NCBI RefSeq assembly: GCF_003590945.1
Contig: NZ_QYUK01000011.1
Span: 1,764,001-1,828,000 of the forward strand
Source of the DNA: Oleomonas cavernae
GTDB lineage: Bacteria; Pseudomonadota; Alphaproteobacteria; Zavarziniales; Zavarziniaceae
DNA: 64,000 bases
Direction: 5' to 3'
The notes under the pieces are model-generated. The model had not been told where the DNA came from, did not search any database, and saw nothing but the letters and a program-made list of their open reading frames with translations. How positions within the stretch are numbered: position 1 is the stretch's first letter; every line of letters begins with the position of its first letter. Positions 33,498-44,969 of this stretch are shown here, piece after piece. A program made the position numbers and the translations under genes.

Positions 33498-34900
33498 TCA
33501 CTCCGCCGCCGGGAACTGGTCGATGCAGCCCATGGCGGCGGCGACGTCGGTCAGGGGGCACGAGGCGCGGCGGTCGCCTGACACGAGATCGACCGTCTCG
33601 GCCTTGCCGTCCTTGTCTTCATCGGTGAAGCCCGCGACCTCGATCGTGTCGTCGTCGAGCGGCACGACCAGGCCGCCTTGCGCGGTGATCGCGACGATGC
33701 CCCGGCCGCCGTCCTGACCGGTCGCGACCACGGCGGCAGGCCAAGCTTCGCCAGTCGCGGCCTCGTTGAATAGGAGAGAGTTAGGCACCTCGACACGCGG
33801 ACAGCCGATCATTGTCAGTTCGCCAAGACCACCGCCGAAGGCATCGAGCAAGCGCACATGGCCGTCGCTGTTGCAGGCCAAGTCGACAAAGCCCAAAGTT
33901 GGCCCGCCGTAGCGGCCCAACGGGAGCAGCGGCCGGTCGCCCGCAATAGCGGCACCGACAGCGTGGCCATCACTAGCCAGCGGCGTCAACATTGCCTCGA
34001 CTCCGTTAAGGGCCAGAATCTCCGGCCAATAGCGGCGCGCCGCAACGGTCTGGACCAAGCGACGGGCCACGGCCGGTGGTGCCTTGGCCTTTGCCAAAGC
34101 GTCGAACACCAGGGCTGCACGGCCTTCGGCAATGCCCGCGATCGCATCGGCAAATGGGTAGCGAAAGATGGCGTCGGGATCGGCGCTGGCTTGGACCGAG
34201 ACCTCCCGCGTGATGGAGGCGATCAGGGCCTCGTCCGTCCGCGGTTGGAAGACATACTCGCCACAGGATGGATTGCCGTACTCGTCCCGGCCGGTCGAGC
34301 GGCACTGAGCGAATAGGGCGGGCAAGCCGTCAGCACCGACCTTTTGAAGCTCGGGCGCGGTCGCGAAGCCGGATGGGGTCAGGCGCCAATAAACCAGGGG
34401 ATGGGGCGCGGTGTCGAAATCTCCATGGATACCAAAGGCATAGCTCATATCATAGGATGGCACTATCCAGCCCGATGAGGTTTCGACAATCGTTGCGATT
34501 TCCCCTCCCTGCGGCGGACTGGCCGCGAGCCTGGTGGGCGTCGCCCCAAACGAAACGTCTCTATGGTGAGACAGCAGTGAATGCCGCCGGAAGAGCGGAC
34601 GAAAGCCGCGATCGGCTCCGTCATGCCAGGCAACCGTATTTCATCGGTGATGAAAGCCCAGTTGTCGAAGCGGCTTTCACCCGGAAACTCGGCCGCGACC
34701 TTACCGTCCGGGCGGGTGAAGCGCAGCGCAGCTTGCTCCTGCCCGTCCGGCAGGGAACCGCGATTGATGTCAACCGTGAAGCCCGAAACCGACCATGGGG
34801 CCTTCCAGGCTTGGGCAAATGACACCGGTGCCCAAGCGGCCAAAAGGATTGCCAAGACCAGCGGACGAAGGGGGAATGTATGGATCATGGTGAAGGCCAT
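33498..34900 (-). pseudogene. Exported hypothetical protein (paralogue A), frame-interrupted
   Basis: Reading starts at 34900 (or 34888) with a signal peptide (MIHTFPLRPLVLAILLAAW) and continues through HCCLTIETFRLG, which matches GNCCGRVEVFRLG of paralogue B. The frame is then lost. One frame back the protein resumes as GATPTRLAASPPQGGEIATIVE and runs on to PLTDVAAAMGCIDQFPAAE at 33498, again parallel to paralogue B (DEDKDGKAETVDL against DNDQDGRADEIHI). The break is at CCCC 34544-34547 on the plus strand, as though one base were missing. The restored protein would be about 465 residues, equal to its neighbour. I regard it as probably intact in the organism. Confidence 0.6.
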
Positions 34901-35025
34901 CCTGGCGCGACTCTTTGGCCAATCAAAGGCAGCCATGCGCGGGTGGCGCTTGCAGCGGCGGGCCTGATCGGCCAAACCCTTCACCTTGAGCTTCGGCACC
35001 CCCCTCGACTCCAAAGGCCGCGATC

Positions 35026-36156
35026 ATGACCACCGCCCCGATCCCGTTCATCGACCTGAAGACCCAGCGCGCGCGCATGGGCAGCGCCGTCGACGAGGCG
35101 ATCCTGAAGGTGGTCAACCACGGCGCCTATATCATGGGGCCGGAAGTCACCGAACTGGAACGCCAGCTCTCGGCCTTCTGCGGCGCCAGGCATACCCTTA
35201 CCTGCGCCAACGGCACCGATGCCCTGGCCCTGGTGCTGATGGCCAAGGGGGTGAAGCCCGGCGATGCCGTCTTCGTGCCGGCCTTCACCTTCGTCGCCAC
35301 GGCCGAAGTGGTGGCCTGGGTCGGCGCCACGGCGGTCTTCGTCGACGTACTGGAAGACAGTTTCAACATGGACCCGGCGCACCTGGCCAGGTCGATCGCC
35401 TGGGCCCGCGAGGCCGGCCTCAACCCGGTGGGCGTGATCCCGGTCGACCTGTTCGGCCAGCCGGCCGACTATACTGCCATCATGCCCGTGGCCGAGGTGA
35501 ACGGCCTGTGGCTGATGTCGGACGCGGCGCAGAGCTTTGGCGCCAAATTGCACAACCGGTCGGTCGGCACCTATGGCCTGGCGACCTCGACCAGCTTCTT
35601 CCCGGCCAAGCCGCTGGGCTGCTACGGCGACGGCGGCGCGGTGTTCACCGATGACGACGAGTTGATCGAGATCCTGCGCTCGCTGCGCATCCATGGGCAA
35701 GGGCGCGACAAGTACGAGAATGTCCGCATCGGCATCAACGGCCGGCTGGATACGATCCAGGCCGCGGTGCTGCTCGAGAAGCTGAAGATATTCCCCGACG
35801 AGATCGAGGCGCGCGACCGCGTCGCCCAGCGCTACAACGAAGCGCTGGCCGACGTTGCCGTGGTGCCCCGCGTGAGCGCCGGGGCGACCAGCGTCTGGGC
35901 CCAATACACGCTGCTGCTGGAAGACCGCAACAAGGTCGCCGCCGCCTGCCAGAAGGCCGGCGTGCCCACGGCCATCTACTACCCGATCCCGCTGTCCCAC
36001 CAGGAAGGCTACAAGCACTTCCCGTCTGGCCCCGGCGGCGTGCCGATGTCGGAGAAACTGGCAGGCAAGGTGCTGAGCCTGCCGATGCACCCCTATCTGG
36101 GGACGGACGTGCAGGACCGCATCATCGACGTGGTGCGGGCGGCGATCGCAAGTTAG
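35026..36156 (+). CDS. DegT/DnrJ/EryC1/StrS sugar aminotransferase (WbpE-like)
   Basis: A 376-residue PLP enzyme that would transfer an amino group to a nucleotide-linked keto-sugar. The order FIDLKTQRARM, NHGAYIMGPEVTELE, CANGTDALALVLMAKGV, PAFTFVATAEV, DAAQSFGA, and the Schiff-base Lys in SFFPAKPLGCYGDGGA closely follows Pseudomonas WbpE (UDP-2-acetamido-3-oxoglucuronate aminotransferase). The C-terminal VPTAIYYPIPLS and SLPMHPYL also match. No other sugar-modifying gene is near, so the glycan pathway it serves is unknown. Confidence 0.88.
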   Translation: MTTAPIPFIDLKTQRARMGSAVDEAILKVVNHGAYIMGPEVTELERQLSAFCGARHTLTCANGTDALALVLMAKGVKPGDAVFVPAFTFVATAEVVAWVGATAVFVDVLEDSFNMDPAHLARSIAWAREAGLNPVGVIPVDLFGQPADYTAIMPVAEVNGLWLMSDAAQSFGAKLHNRSVGTYGLATSTSFFPAKPLGCYGDGGAVFTDDDELIEILRSLRIHGQGRDKYENVRIGINGRLDTIQAAVLLEKLKIFPDEIEARDRVAQRYNEALADVAVVPRVSAGATSVWAQYTLLLEDRNKVAAACQKAGVPTAIYYPIPLSHQEGYKHFPSGPGGVPMSEKLAGKVLSLPMHPYLGTDVQDRIIDVVRAAIAS

Positions 36157-36157
36157 G

Positions 36158-36239
36158 CCGTCATCCCGGCGCAGGCCGGGATCCATTCGGGGGCAGCGCG
36201 CGATGTCGCAATGGATTCCGGCCTTCGCCGGAATGACGG
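36158..36239. repeat. REP-like inverted repeat (CGTCATCCCGGCG family)
   Basis: Two 30-base arms, 36158-36187 and 36210-36239, pair with three mismatches around a 22-base centre. The left arm is identical over 30 bases to 51736-51765. It lies between the aminotransferase stop and the convergent permease gene. Such elements can act as transcription or mRNA boundaries. Confidence 0.75.
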
Positions 36240-36247
36240 CTAAGGAT

Positions 36248-37174
36248 TCAGCGCCGGTCCTGCCGCAGGTAGGGTTTGCCCAGGTTTTCCGGCTCGGCCC
36301 CGCGGCCGACCTTAAACAGGGCAGGCAGGGCCAGGACCAGAATGGTCAGGGCATAGGGCAACATCATCATCAGGTAGCTGGGCACATCGGCGCCGGTCGC
36401 CAGCAGGCGCGGCAGCAGGGCATCGGCGCCGCCGAAGACCAGGGCGCCCAAAATGGCGCGTGAGGGATTCCAGCGCGCGAAGATGACCAGGCCGATGGCG
36501 ATCCAGCCCCGCCCGGCCACCATGTTCTCGACCCAGACCTGGCTCGCCACCACCGACAGATAGGCCCCGGCCAGGCCGCAGGCGGCGCCCGAGGCCAGGA
36601 CCGCGCCCAGTTGCATCATCTGGACGTCGACGCCGGCGACGTCGGCGGCCGCCGGATCCTCGCCCACCGCGCGCAGGCGCAGGCCGAAACGGGTGCGCAT
36701 CAGGAGCCACCAGGCCGCCAGCGCCAGGCCGACGGCGAAATAGGCGAGCGGATCCTGGTTGAACAGGATGGGGCCGACGACAGGCAGGTCGCTCAGGCCC
36801 GGGACGGTGATCTTGTCGAGGCCCGGCACCGTCTCGTGGACATAGTCGCGCCCGATCAGGCCCGACAGGCCCGCCCCCATGGCGACCGTGGCGAGGCCGG
36901 CCAGGATCTGGTCGGCGCGCAGCACCACGACCGCCAGGCCGAACAGCAGGGACAGGCCCATGCCGGCGCCGACGCCGGCGATGATGCCGGCCCAGGGATG
37001 GCCCGAGCGCAAGGTCACCATCACGGCCATCATGGCGCCCACCGCCATCAGGCCCTCGGCACCCAGGTTCAGCACCCCTGCCCGCTCGCTGACGATCAGG
37101 CCGACGCAGGCGATCATGATGGGAATGGCGAAGGTCGGCGTGCTGGCCAGCCAGCTCACGAGAAATTCGGTCAT
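36248..37174 (-). CDS. ABC transporter permease, nucleoside/BMP type (second permease)
   Basis: A 308-residue inner-membrane subunit of the BPD_transp_2 family. The start MTEFLVSWLASTPTFAIPIM overlaps the stop of the upstream permease by ATGA. Family features are GLIVSERAGVLNLGAEGLMAVGA near the N-terminus and the coupling region GLRLRAVGEDPAAADVAGVDV. Eight to nine hydrophobic helices are visible. It is the last gene of an operon running from the dioxygenase at 41989; together with the neighbouring permease it makes the heteromeric channel. Confidence 0.9.
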   Translation of the reverse strand: MTEFLVSWLASTPTFAIPIMIACVGLIVSERAGVLNLGAEGLMAVGAMMAVMVTLRSGHPWAGIIAGVGAGMGLSLLFGLAVVVLRADQILAGLATVAMGAGLSGLIGRDYVHETVPGLDKITVPGLSDLPVVGPILFNQDPLAYFAVGLALAAWWLLMRTRFGLRLRAVGEDPAAADVAGVDVQMMQLGAVLASGAACGLAGAYLSVVASQVWVENMVAGRGWIAIGLVIFARWNPSRAILGALVFGGADALLPRLLATGADVPSYLMMMLPYALTILVLALPALFKVGRGAEPENLGKPYLRQDRR

Positions 37175-38233
37175 GCCGCGACGCTCCGCCGGGCGAGCGC
37201 CACCTTGTAGGTGGCGAAGAACTGGGCGGCGAGCAGGCTCATCAAGATGATGCCCTCGATCAGCACCACCACCGCATCCGACAGGGAATAGAACACCTTG
37301 AGCGAGGAGCCGGCGGTGAACATGCCGGCGACGCAGAAGGCCGCGACCACCACGCCCAGGGGGTGGGTGCGCGCCAGGAAGCCGATGACGATGCCGCTGA
37401 AGGTATAGTTGCCGCCCAGGAACTGGGTCAGGCGGTATTCGGTGGCCGCCACGGCCAGTCCGCCCGCCAGGCCCGACAGGGCACCCGACAGCAGCACCAG
37501 CATGGTAATCGTCATGGTCACCGGCAGGCCGGTCGCCTTGGCCGTGGTCGCGTTCAGGCCCACCGCCCTGGCATAGATGCCCAGCCGGCTGCGATCGATC
37601 AGCAACCAAAGGAGGAGGGCAACGGCCAGGGCGATGACGATGCTCAGCCCGACATTGCCCCAGCCGAATTTGGCCAGTTGCTCGGCCGGCTGCATCTGGG
37701 GCGAGACCGGAAAGCCGGTGGCCGGGTCCTTCCAGGCGCCGAACAGCAGGTGCTGCACGAACAGGAAGGCGATGTTGGTCAAGAGCAGGGTCAGCACCGT
37801 CTCGGAAATGCTGTAACGCACCTTGAGCCACAGGGGCAGGCCGATCCAGGCTGCGCCGGCCAGGCAGGCGGCCAGCAGCATGAGCACGGGGCGCAGCACC
37901 GGCGGGCCGATGTCGTAGATGCCGATGGCGGCGGCGGCGATGGCACCCCACCACAATTGCCCCTCGATGCCGATGTTCCAGAAGCGTACCCGCGTGGCAA
38001 AGGCCGACGACAGGCCGACCAGGATCAACGGCGCGGCACCGGTCACGGTCTGGGCCAGGCCGTCGGACGAGAGGAACACCTGGACGAACAATTCATCGAC
38101 CAGGGCATCGCCCGGCACCCCGGCAAACCACAGCAGCAGGGCGGACAGGCCGATGCCGACGGCCAGGCCGCCGGCGAATGTCGCCAGCCTGGTGGCGAGC
38201 GGCACATCCTGGCGCCGGACCAGGGAGATCCGT

Positions 38234-38241
<8 letters not shown>
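37171..38241 (-). CDS. ABC transporter permease, nucleoside/BMP type (first permease)
   Basis: A 356-residue BPD_transp_2 permease. Helices start near residue 21 (TFAGGLAVGIGLSALLLWFAG); the family motif NIGIEGQLWWGAIAA occurs near residue 95 and the coupling region IYARAVGLNATTAKATGLPV near 225. It overlaps both the ATPase gene (8 bases) and the second permease (4 bases), so stoichiometric expression is likely. This architecture is found in NupABC/RnsABCD-type nucleoside importers. Confidence 0.9.
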
Positions 38242-39780
<1,539 letters not shown>

Positions 39781-39789
39781 CGCCGCCCG

Positions 39790-40920
39790 TTACTTCGCGG
39801 CCGCCGGCATGGTGCCGATGGCGCCCTCGACGAAGTAGTCCATGGCCCACAGCGCCTCGTCGGTCATCTTCTCGCCCGCGGGCACGGCCACGCTGCCGTC
39901 CTGCTTGGTCACCGGGCCGTCGAACGGGGTCAAGGTGCCGGCCTCGATCGCCTTGCGCGCCGCCTCGATCTTGGCCAGGGCTTCCGGCGGGAGCTTGGCG
40001 CTGAAGGCCGTCAGGTCGACGGTCTTGGTGGCGAGGCCGACGAAGGCGCCGTATTCCTCGGGCTTCCAGGTGCCGGCGATGATGTTCTTGAGCGTAGGGG
40101 CCAGGTAGTTTTCCCACTTGAAGACGACCGAGGTCAGGATGCCGTTGGGGGCATAGGCGGCCATGTCGATCTGGTAGCCCACGGCATACTTGCCGCGCTT
40201 CTCGGCCGCGTTGAGGGCGGAAGCCGCGCTGAGGTCGGTGGCGATGACATCGGCGCCCTGGTCCAGCATGGCCTCGGCGACCTGGCCTTCCTTCACCGGG
40301 TCCCACCAGGAATTGGTATAGATGCCGATCATCTGGGCATCGGCCTTCATGGCGCGGGCGCCGCGCAGGAAGGCGTTCAGGTCCCAGTTGACGACGCCGA
40401 CGGGGAAGCCGCCCAGCATGCCGACCTTGCCGCCGGTCACCGCCCCCGCCGCCATGCCGGCCAGGTACCAGGCCTCGTAGGTGCGGGCGTAGAAACTCTC
40501 CAGGTTGGCGCCGTTGGTGGTGCCCGAGGCATTGAGGAAAGCCACTTCCGGATAGGCCTTGGCCGCCTCCGCGATCGGATCGCTGTAACCGTAGGAGGTG
40601 CCGACGATGATGTTGAAGCCGCGCTTCACATAAAGATCCACCGCCGAGCGGAACGCCGTTGCCTCCTCCGGGATGCTTTCCGACGTGGCGATGGTGAGCC
40701 CCAGGTCCGCCTCGACCTTCTTGCGCGCGGCGTCCATGGCCTCGTTCCAGCCGCCGTCCTTGATGGTCGAGGCATAGATGAAGGCGATCTTGGGCTTGCC
40801 CTTCAGTTCGAAGGCCTTGGCCGCGGGCATGCCGGCAACCAGGGCGGCAAGCCCGACGCCGGTGGCCAGGACGCCCCGGCGGGTGGGATTGAGGTAACGA
40901 CCAAAGGCACTCATATGCAT
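39790..40920 (-). CDS. BMP/PnrA-family substrate-binding protein of the ABC importer
   Basis: A 376-residue periplasmic binding protein. The N-terminus NPTRRGVLATGVGLAALVAG is a twin-arginine-like signal, cleaved near AKA. The mature part starts KIAFIYASTIKDGGWNEAM, followed by IVGTSYGYSDPI and VGMLGGFPV, all matching BMP-domain proteins that bind nucleosides or purines (PnrA, RnsB). There is no lipobox Cys, unlike many Gram-positive members, so it is soluble. It sits ten bases from the ATPase gene and 25 bases from the upstream dioxygenase. Confidence 0.9.
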   Translation of the reverse strand: MHMSAFGRYLNPTRRGVLATGVGLAALVAGMPAAKAFELKGKPKIAFIYASTIKDGGWNEAMDAARKKVEADLGLTIATSESIPEEATAFRSAVDLYVKRGFNIIVGTSYGYSDPIAEAAKAYPEVAFLNASGTTNGANLESFYARTYEAWYLAGMAAGAVTGGKVGMLGGFPVGVVNWDLNAFLRGARAMKADAQMIGIYTNSWWDPVKEGQVAEAMLDQGADVIATDLSAASALNAAEKRGKYAVGYQIDMAAYAPNGILTSVVFKWENYLAPTLKNIIAGTWKPEEYGAFVGLATKTVDLTAFSAKLPPEALAKIEAARKAIEAGTLTPFDGPVTKQDGSVAVPAGEKMTDEALWAMDYFVEGAIGTMPAAAK

Positions 40921-40945
40921 CCCCTGCTGGTGGCGGCGTTGCGGG

Positions 40946-41989
40946 TCAGGCCGGTTCGGCCGGTTTCTTGCGGTAGGCGAAGGTCTCGTCGAAGCGCGAC
41001 AGGATGTATTGCCCGGCGGTGGTCGGCGGGTATTTGGCCGGGTTGCCGGGGCCGGCGCAGGTCGGGAAGACCTCGACCGGCGTGGTAAAATTCGGCCCGA
41101 AGAAGAACGGGATCGAATAGCGCTCGCGGCCCGAGCGGTTGATCGCGCGGTGCACCGTCGACTTGAAGATGTCGTTGGTCCAGCGGGCCATCATGTCGCC
41201 GACGTTGACGATGAAGGTGTCGGGGATCGGCGGGGCGTGAACCCACTGCCCGGCGCTGTTCAGCAGTTGCAGGGCGGGCACGTCTTCCTGCGACAGGATG
41301 GTGAAGCATTCATAGTCGGAATGGGCACCGATGCCGATCTGGCGGTCGTCCACCGGGCCATCCTGGCTTGGATAATGCAGCACGCGCAGTTGGGCCGTGG
41401 GCTTGGTGATGTGCGGCTCGAAATAGTATTCGCCCAGGTCCAGGGCGATGGCGAAGGCGCGGAAGATCTTGCGGCCGAACTGGTAGATTTCCGCGTAGTA
41501 GGCATTCATCGCCGCGCGGAAACCAGGCGGGCCATCGGGCCACACATTGGGGCCGTAGAGCGATTGGCCGGCCAGCACGTCCGCGTCGTCGGCCGGTACT
41601 TCCAGCGCCATGTCGAAGGCCTCGTGCAGGTCGCCCCGGGCCGTGGGATCGGTGTTCTCCTCCAGCAGGGGGACATAGCCGCGGTGGTTGGTCGACTGGC
41701 CGATGTGGATCGCCTGCTTGGTCGCCAGCGGCAGGGCGAAGAAATTGCGCGCCGCCCGATAGGTCTCGGCCACCGTCGCGGGGCTCACGCCACTGTTCCT
41801 GGCATAGAAGAAGCCGACCTTGATGCAGGCCTCGCGCACGGCCAGGCCGACAGCCTCACGCGCGGCGTCACCGCCGCCGGCCATCGGGGCGAAATCGATG
41901 ATGGGGATTTCCGTGAAGGGAACCGTCTGGGCAGAAAGCCCCGTGGAGGCCATCGCCCGCGCACCGTTCCCCGTCTGGATCAAGGCCAT
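40946..41989 (-). CDS. Isopenicillin-N-synthase-like 2-oxoglutarate/Fe(II) dioxygenase
   Basis: A 347-residue double-stranded beta-helix oxygenase. The N-terminal DIOX_N-type region (IPIIDFAPM, VGFFYARNSGV, FFALPLATKQAI) is followed by the Fe(II) ligands His and Asp in GAHSDYECFTIL and His in STVHRAINR, with RYSIPFF carrying the Arg that binds 2-oxoglutarate. GAGGGTG precedes the start. It is the first gene of the operon with the BMP-type importer, so it probably acts on the imported compound. Fungal thymine-7-hydroxylase belongs to the same fold family, which makes a nucleobase a plausible but unproven substrate. Confidence 0.87.
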   Translation of the reverse strand: MALIQTGNGARAMASTGLSAQTVPFTEIPIIDFAPMAGGGDAAREAVGLAVREACIKVGFFYARNSGVSPATVAETYRAARNFFALPLATKQAIHIGQSTNHRGYVPLLEENTDPTARGDLHEAFDMALEVPADDADVLAGQSLYGPNVWPDGPPGFRAAMNAYYAEIYQFGRKIFRAFAIALDLGEYYFEPHITKPTAQLRVLHYPSQDGPVDDRQIGIGAHSDYECFTILSQEDVPALQLLNSAGQWVHAPPIPDTFIVNVGDMMARWTNDIFKSTVHRAINRSGRERYSIPFFFGPNFTTPVEVFPTCAGPGNPAKYPPTTAGQYILSRFDETFAYRKKPAEPA

Positions 41990-42128
41990 GATCAGGCACC
42001 CTCAATGCATCTGCCGCCGCCGGCATTCCACCGGCCGCGAGCCTGTTCGAGCAAGGACTATGCCAAGGGCGCGGAAGCGCTTGCCGCGTGACCATGCCCC
42101 CAGGGTCCGCCAACAGCCTGATCAAAAA

Positions 42129-42144
42129 TTGACCAACCGGTCAA
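42129..42144. promoter_or_regulatory. Inverted repeat TTGACC-N4-GGTCAA upstream of the dioxygenase-importer operon
   Basis: Perfect six-base arms around AACC, about 140 bases upstream of the dioxygenase start. The GACC/GGTC half sites with this spacing resemble TetR- and GntR-type operators. No regulator gene adjoins it. Confidence 0.45.
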
Positions 42145-42174
42145 GTTTCCTGCGCAGGATTTGGTCAGTTTAAG

Positions 42175-42199
42175 CCCTCTCCTCCGCGGGAGGAGAGGG
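42175..42199. repeat. Hairpin repeat CCCTCTCC family
   Basis: CCCTCTCCTCC and GGAGGAGAGGG pair perfectly around GCG. The same CCCTCTCC/GGAGAGGG core with a following GGGTGAGG occurs at 60367-60394, so this is a dispersed intergenic repeat. The remaining gap to 42307 shows no gene. Confidence 0.55.
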
Positions 42200-42307
42200 T
42201 TGGGTGAGGAGGTCGTCGAGGCAAAACACCGGCATCTCGAGACGGCCCGACCCACCTCCCCCAGCCCCTCGCCTGCCAAGCGGGCGGAGGGGAGTGCCCG
42301 GGCGCCA

Positions 42308-42688
42308 TCAGTCGAAAATGACCTGTTCCTCGGTCATGAAGACGCGGGAATGGGCGAAATCGATGAATTTTGATTCGTCGTCGACCAGGCGGCCCATGGC
42401 GGCGCGGCCCTCTGCCGTGGCCATGGCGGCATGGAGATCGGCGACATCCTCCCACCAGACCTCGGTGATGCCGTCATAGGGCTCGGCCAGGCCGCGGGAT
42501 TGCTGGAGGACACCGTTCAGGCCGGGTTCGACCGTGTGGCTCTGGACATATTTGGCCGCGTTGATCTGCGCCGCGACGCTGCGCACCAGCGGCCCGTGCT
42601 GTTCCAGCCAGTACTTGCGAAACTCTTCGGCGGGAAGATCCGTGCGCTTGCGGATGCAGTAGACCAGTTTGATCACGTCGGCCCCCAT
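42308..42688 (-). CDS. EthD domain protein
   Basis: A 126-residue dimeric alpha/beta-barrel protein of the EthD family. IKLVYCIRKRTDLPAEEFRKYW, then HGPLVR, and later EVWWEDVADLHAA are family features. In Rhodococcus EthD is needed for ethyl tert-butyl ether degradation, but family members in other bacteria have no known reaction. It is followed on the same strand by a receiver gene but at some distance upstream of the dioxygenase operon; a link with that operon is possible but unproven. Confidence 0.83.
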   Translation of the reverse strand: MGADVIKLVYCIRKRTDLPAEEFRKYWLEQHGPLVRSVAAQINAAKYVQSHTVEPGLNGVLQQSRGLAEPYDGITEVWWEDVADLHAAMATAEGRAAMGRLVDDESKFIDFAHSRVFMTEEQVIFD

Positions 42689-42720
42689 TTTTTGGTGCCG
42701 ACGAGGATAGGCGCCTGGCC

Positions 42721-43080
42721 TCAGGCGGCAAGCGCCTCGCGCACGGTGCTGACGAGTTCTTCCGAGGCAACCGGCTTGCCCAGGATGTAGTTGGTCAAGG
42801 AACGCAGGCTGTCAATCGCCTGGGAGGCGTTGGCGCTGACCACCACGACGGGCACGCCCAGGATTTCCACCAGGTGGCGGGTGGCGGTGACGCCGTCGAG
42901 TTCGCCCTTCAGGCGGATATCCATCAGGGCAAGGTCCGGGCGCTCCTCGGCCGCGACACGCATCGCCGAGAGGGCGTCGTCAACCGGGCCGATCACCTCG
43001 TAGCCCGCTTCGGTCAGGACGGTGTCGAGAAAGAAGGCGATGAATGCCTCGTCCTCGACCACCAGGATTCGCTGCCCCAT
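42721..43080 (-). CDS. Stand-alone response regulator receiver
   Basis: A 119-residue CheY-like protein with no output domain. The acidic pocket is Glu9/Asp10 (VVEDE), the phosphorylated Asp is 54 (LMDIRL), the switch Ser is 82 (VVSAN), and the conserved Lys is 102 (GKP). The ATG at 43080 directly precedes RILVVED; the open frame to 43200 adds a non-homologous leader. No histidine kinase is adjacent, so its partner is elsewhere. Confidence 0.85.
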   Translation of the reverse strand: MGQRILVVEDEAFIAFFLDTVLTEAGYEVIGPVDDALSAMRVAAEERPDLALMDIRLKGELDGVTATRHLVEILGVPVVVVSANASQAIDSLRSLTNYILGKPVASEELVSTVREALAA

Positions 43081-43225
43081 TATTTTTGGTCCACCAGTTG
43101 TTGCGCGAGACGGTTTTCCGCGCACTCGTGATGAACCAAATGTCCGCACCGTCGATGTGGTTCCCTGGTGTGGCGCGATAGACCCATGTGTTGCACGCAA
43201 GCCTCACCCTTGCCGAGGCGGGCGG

Positions 43226-43987
43226 TCAGTTCTTCAGGCGGTAGCCGGTCTTGAAGATCCAACCGATGATGATCAGGTCGGCCGCGAGGAAGACCAGGGT
43301 CATGCCTAAACTGATGGCGACATCGACATCGGCGGCGCCAAAGAAGCTCCAGCGGAAGCCGCTGATCAGGTAGACCACGGGGTTGAACAGGCTGACCGTG
43401 CGCCAGAAATCCGGCAGCATGTCGATCGAATAGAAGCTGCCGCCCAGGAAGGTCAGCGGCGTGATGATCAGCATGGGAATGAACTGCAACTGCTCGAAAC
43501 CGTTGGCCCAGATGCCGATGATGAAGCCGAACAGGCTGAAGCTGAGCGCCGTCAGCAGCAGGAACAACACCAGCCACAGCGGATGCTCGATATGCAGGGG
43601 CACGAACAGGCTGGCGGTGGCCAGGATGATGGTCCCTAAGATGATCGACTTGCTGGCCGCCGCCCCGACATAGGCGAGCACGACTTCCGTCGCGGAAACC
43701 GGGGCCGACAGCACCTCGTAGATGGTGCCGGTGAACTTGGGGAAGTAGATCCCGAAGGAGGCGTTGGACACGCTCTCCGTCATCAGCGACAGCATGATCA
43801 GGCCGGGCACGATGAAGGCGCCGTAGGGCACGCCGTTCACCTCGGTGATGCGCGAGCCGATGGCCGAGCCGAAGACCACGAAATAGAGCGAGGTGGAGAT
43901 CACCGGCGAGAAGATGCTCTGCATCAGGGTGCGCCAGGTGCGCGCCATCTCGAACAGATAGATCGCGCGGACAGCGTGGAGGTTCAT
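43226..43987 (-). CDS. ABC-2 type exporter permease
   Basis: A 253-residue membrane protein with six hydrophobic helices. [29 protein letters not shown] at the start, [15 protein letters not shown], and the ABC-2 signature region around [21 protein letters not shown] near residue 170 fit the ABC2_membrane family (YadH/NodJ type). It overlaps the ATPase gene by four bases. Substrate unknown; YadGH-like pairs are common in proteobacteria. Confidence 0.9.
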   Translation of the reverse strand: MNLHAVRAIYLFEMARTWRTLMQSIFSPVISTSLYFVVFGSAIGSRITEVNGVPYGAFIVPGLIMLSLMTESVSNASFGIYFPKFTGTIYEVLSAPVSATEVVLAYVGAAASKSIILGTIILATASLFVPLHIEHPLWLVLFLLLTALSFSLFGFIIGIWANGFEQLQFIPMLIITPLTFLGGSFYSIDMLPDFWRTVSLFNPVVYLISGFRWSFFGAADVDVAISLGMTLVFLAADLIIIGWIFKTGYRLKN

Positions 43988-44927
43988 CGCTGTTCCCTCA
44001 CCAGGTTGACGAAGATTTCTTCCAGCGAGCTCTGGCTGGTCTGCAGGTCCTTGAAGCGGATGCCGGCCTCGCCGATGGCGGCCAGCAGGGCGGTGATGCC
44101 CGTGCGCTCGCCCTGGGTGTCGTAGGTGTAGACCAGCTCCGCGCCGGTGCCGGCCAGGTCGAGCTTGAAGCCGGCCAGGCTTTCAGGGATCCGCGCCAGC
44201 GGGCTTTGCAGTTGCAGGGTCAACTGCTTGCGCCCCAGCTTGCGCATCAGCTCGGCCTTGTCCTCGACCAGGATGATCTCGCCCTTGTTGATCACCCCGA
44301 TGCGGTCGGCCATTTCCTCGGCCTCGTCGATGTAGTGGGTGGTCAGGATCACGGTGACGCCGGTCTCGCGCAGGGCGCGGACCATGTTCCACATGTCGCG
44401 GCGCAGCTCGACATCGACGCCGGCGGTGGGCTCGTCCAGAAACAGGATGCGCGGTTCGTGGGACAGGGCCTTGGCGATCATCACCCGGCGCTTCATGCCC
44501 CCCGACAGGGTCATGATCTTGCTGTCCTTCTTGTCCCACAGCGAGAGGTCGCGCAGCACCTTCTCGATAAAGGCCGGGTTGGCCGGCTTGCCGAACAGGC
44601 CGCGGCTGAAGCTGACCGTGGCCCAGACCGATTCAAAGGAATCGGTGGTCAGTTCCTGGGGCACCAGGCCGATCTTGGCGCGGGCGGCCCGATAGTCGGC
44701 GACGATGTCGTGACCGTCGGCCACCACATGGCCGGTGCTGGCCTTGACCAGGCCGCAGATGATGCTGATCAGCGTGGTCTTGCCGGCGCCGTTGGGCCCA
44801 GCAGGGCAAAGATCTCGCCCGGCTTGATCGCGAGGTCGACCTGCTTCAGCGCCTGGAAGCCCGAGGCATAGGTCTTCGACACCTTCGAGACCGAGAGAAT
44901 TGGGGCGACGGACAGGATGGGCTGCAT
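43984..44927 (-). pseudogene. ABC-2 type exporter ATPase, frame-interrupted in Walker A
   Basis: Coding starts at 44927 ([24 protein letters not shown]) and reaches GEIFALLGP, then leaves frame. One frame over it continues as [16 protein letters not shown] and on through [17 protein letters not shown] and [12 protein letters not shown] to the end at 43984. The break is at GGG 44794-44796 (plus strand), where one base is missing from what should be CCCC in GGCCCCAAC. The C-terminal tail (EEIFVNLV) is the usual YadG-like end. The gene upstream and its partner are intact, so I read this as a consensus error. Restored length is about 314 residues. Confidence 0.85.
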
Positions 44928-44969
44928 GGCGCGGACGATACCTGATGCCCAAGGGCGTTGGGTTGAATT

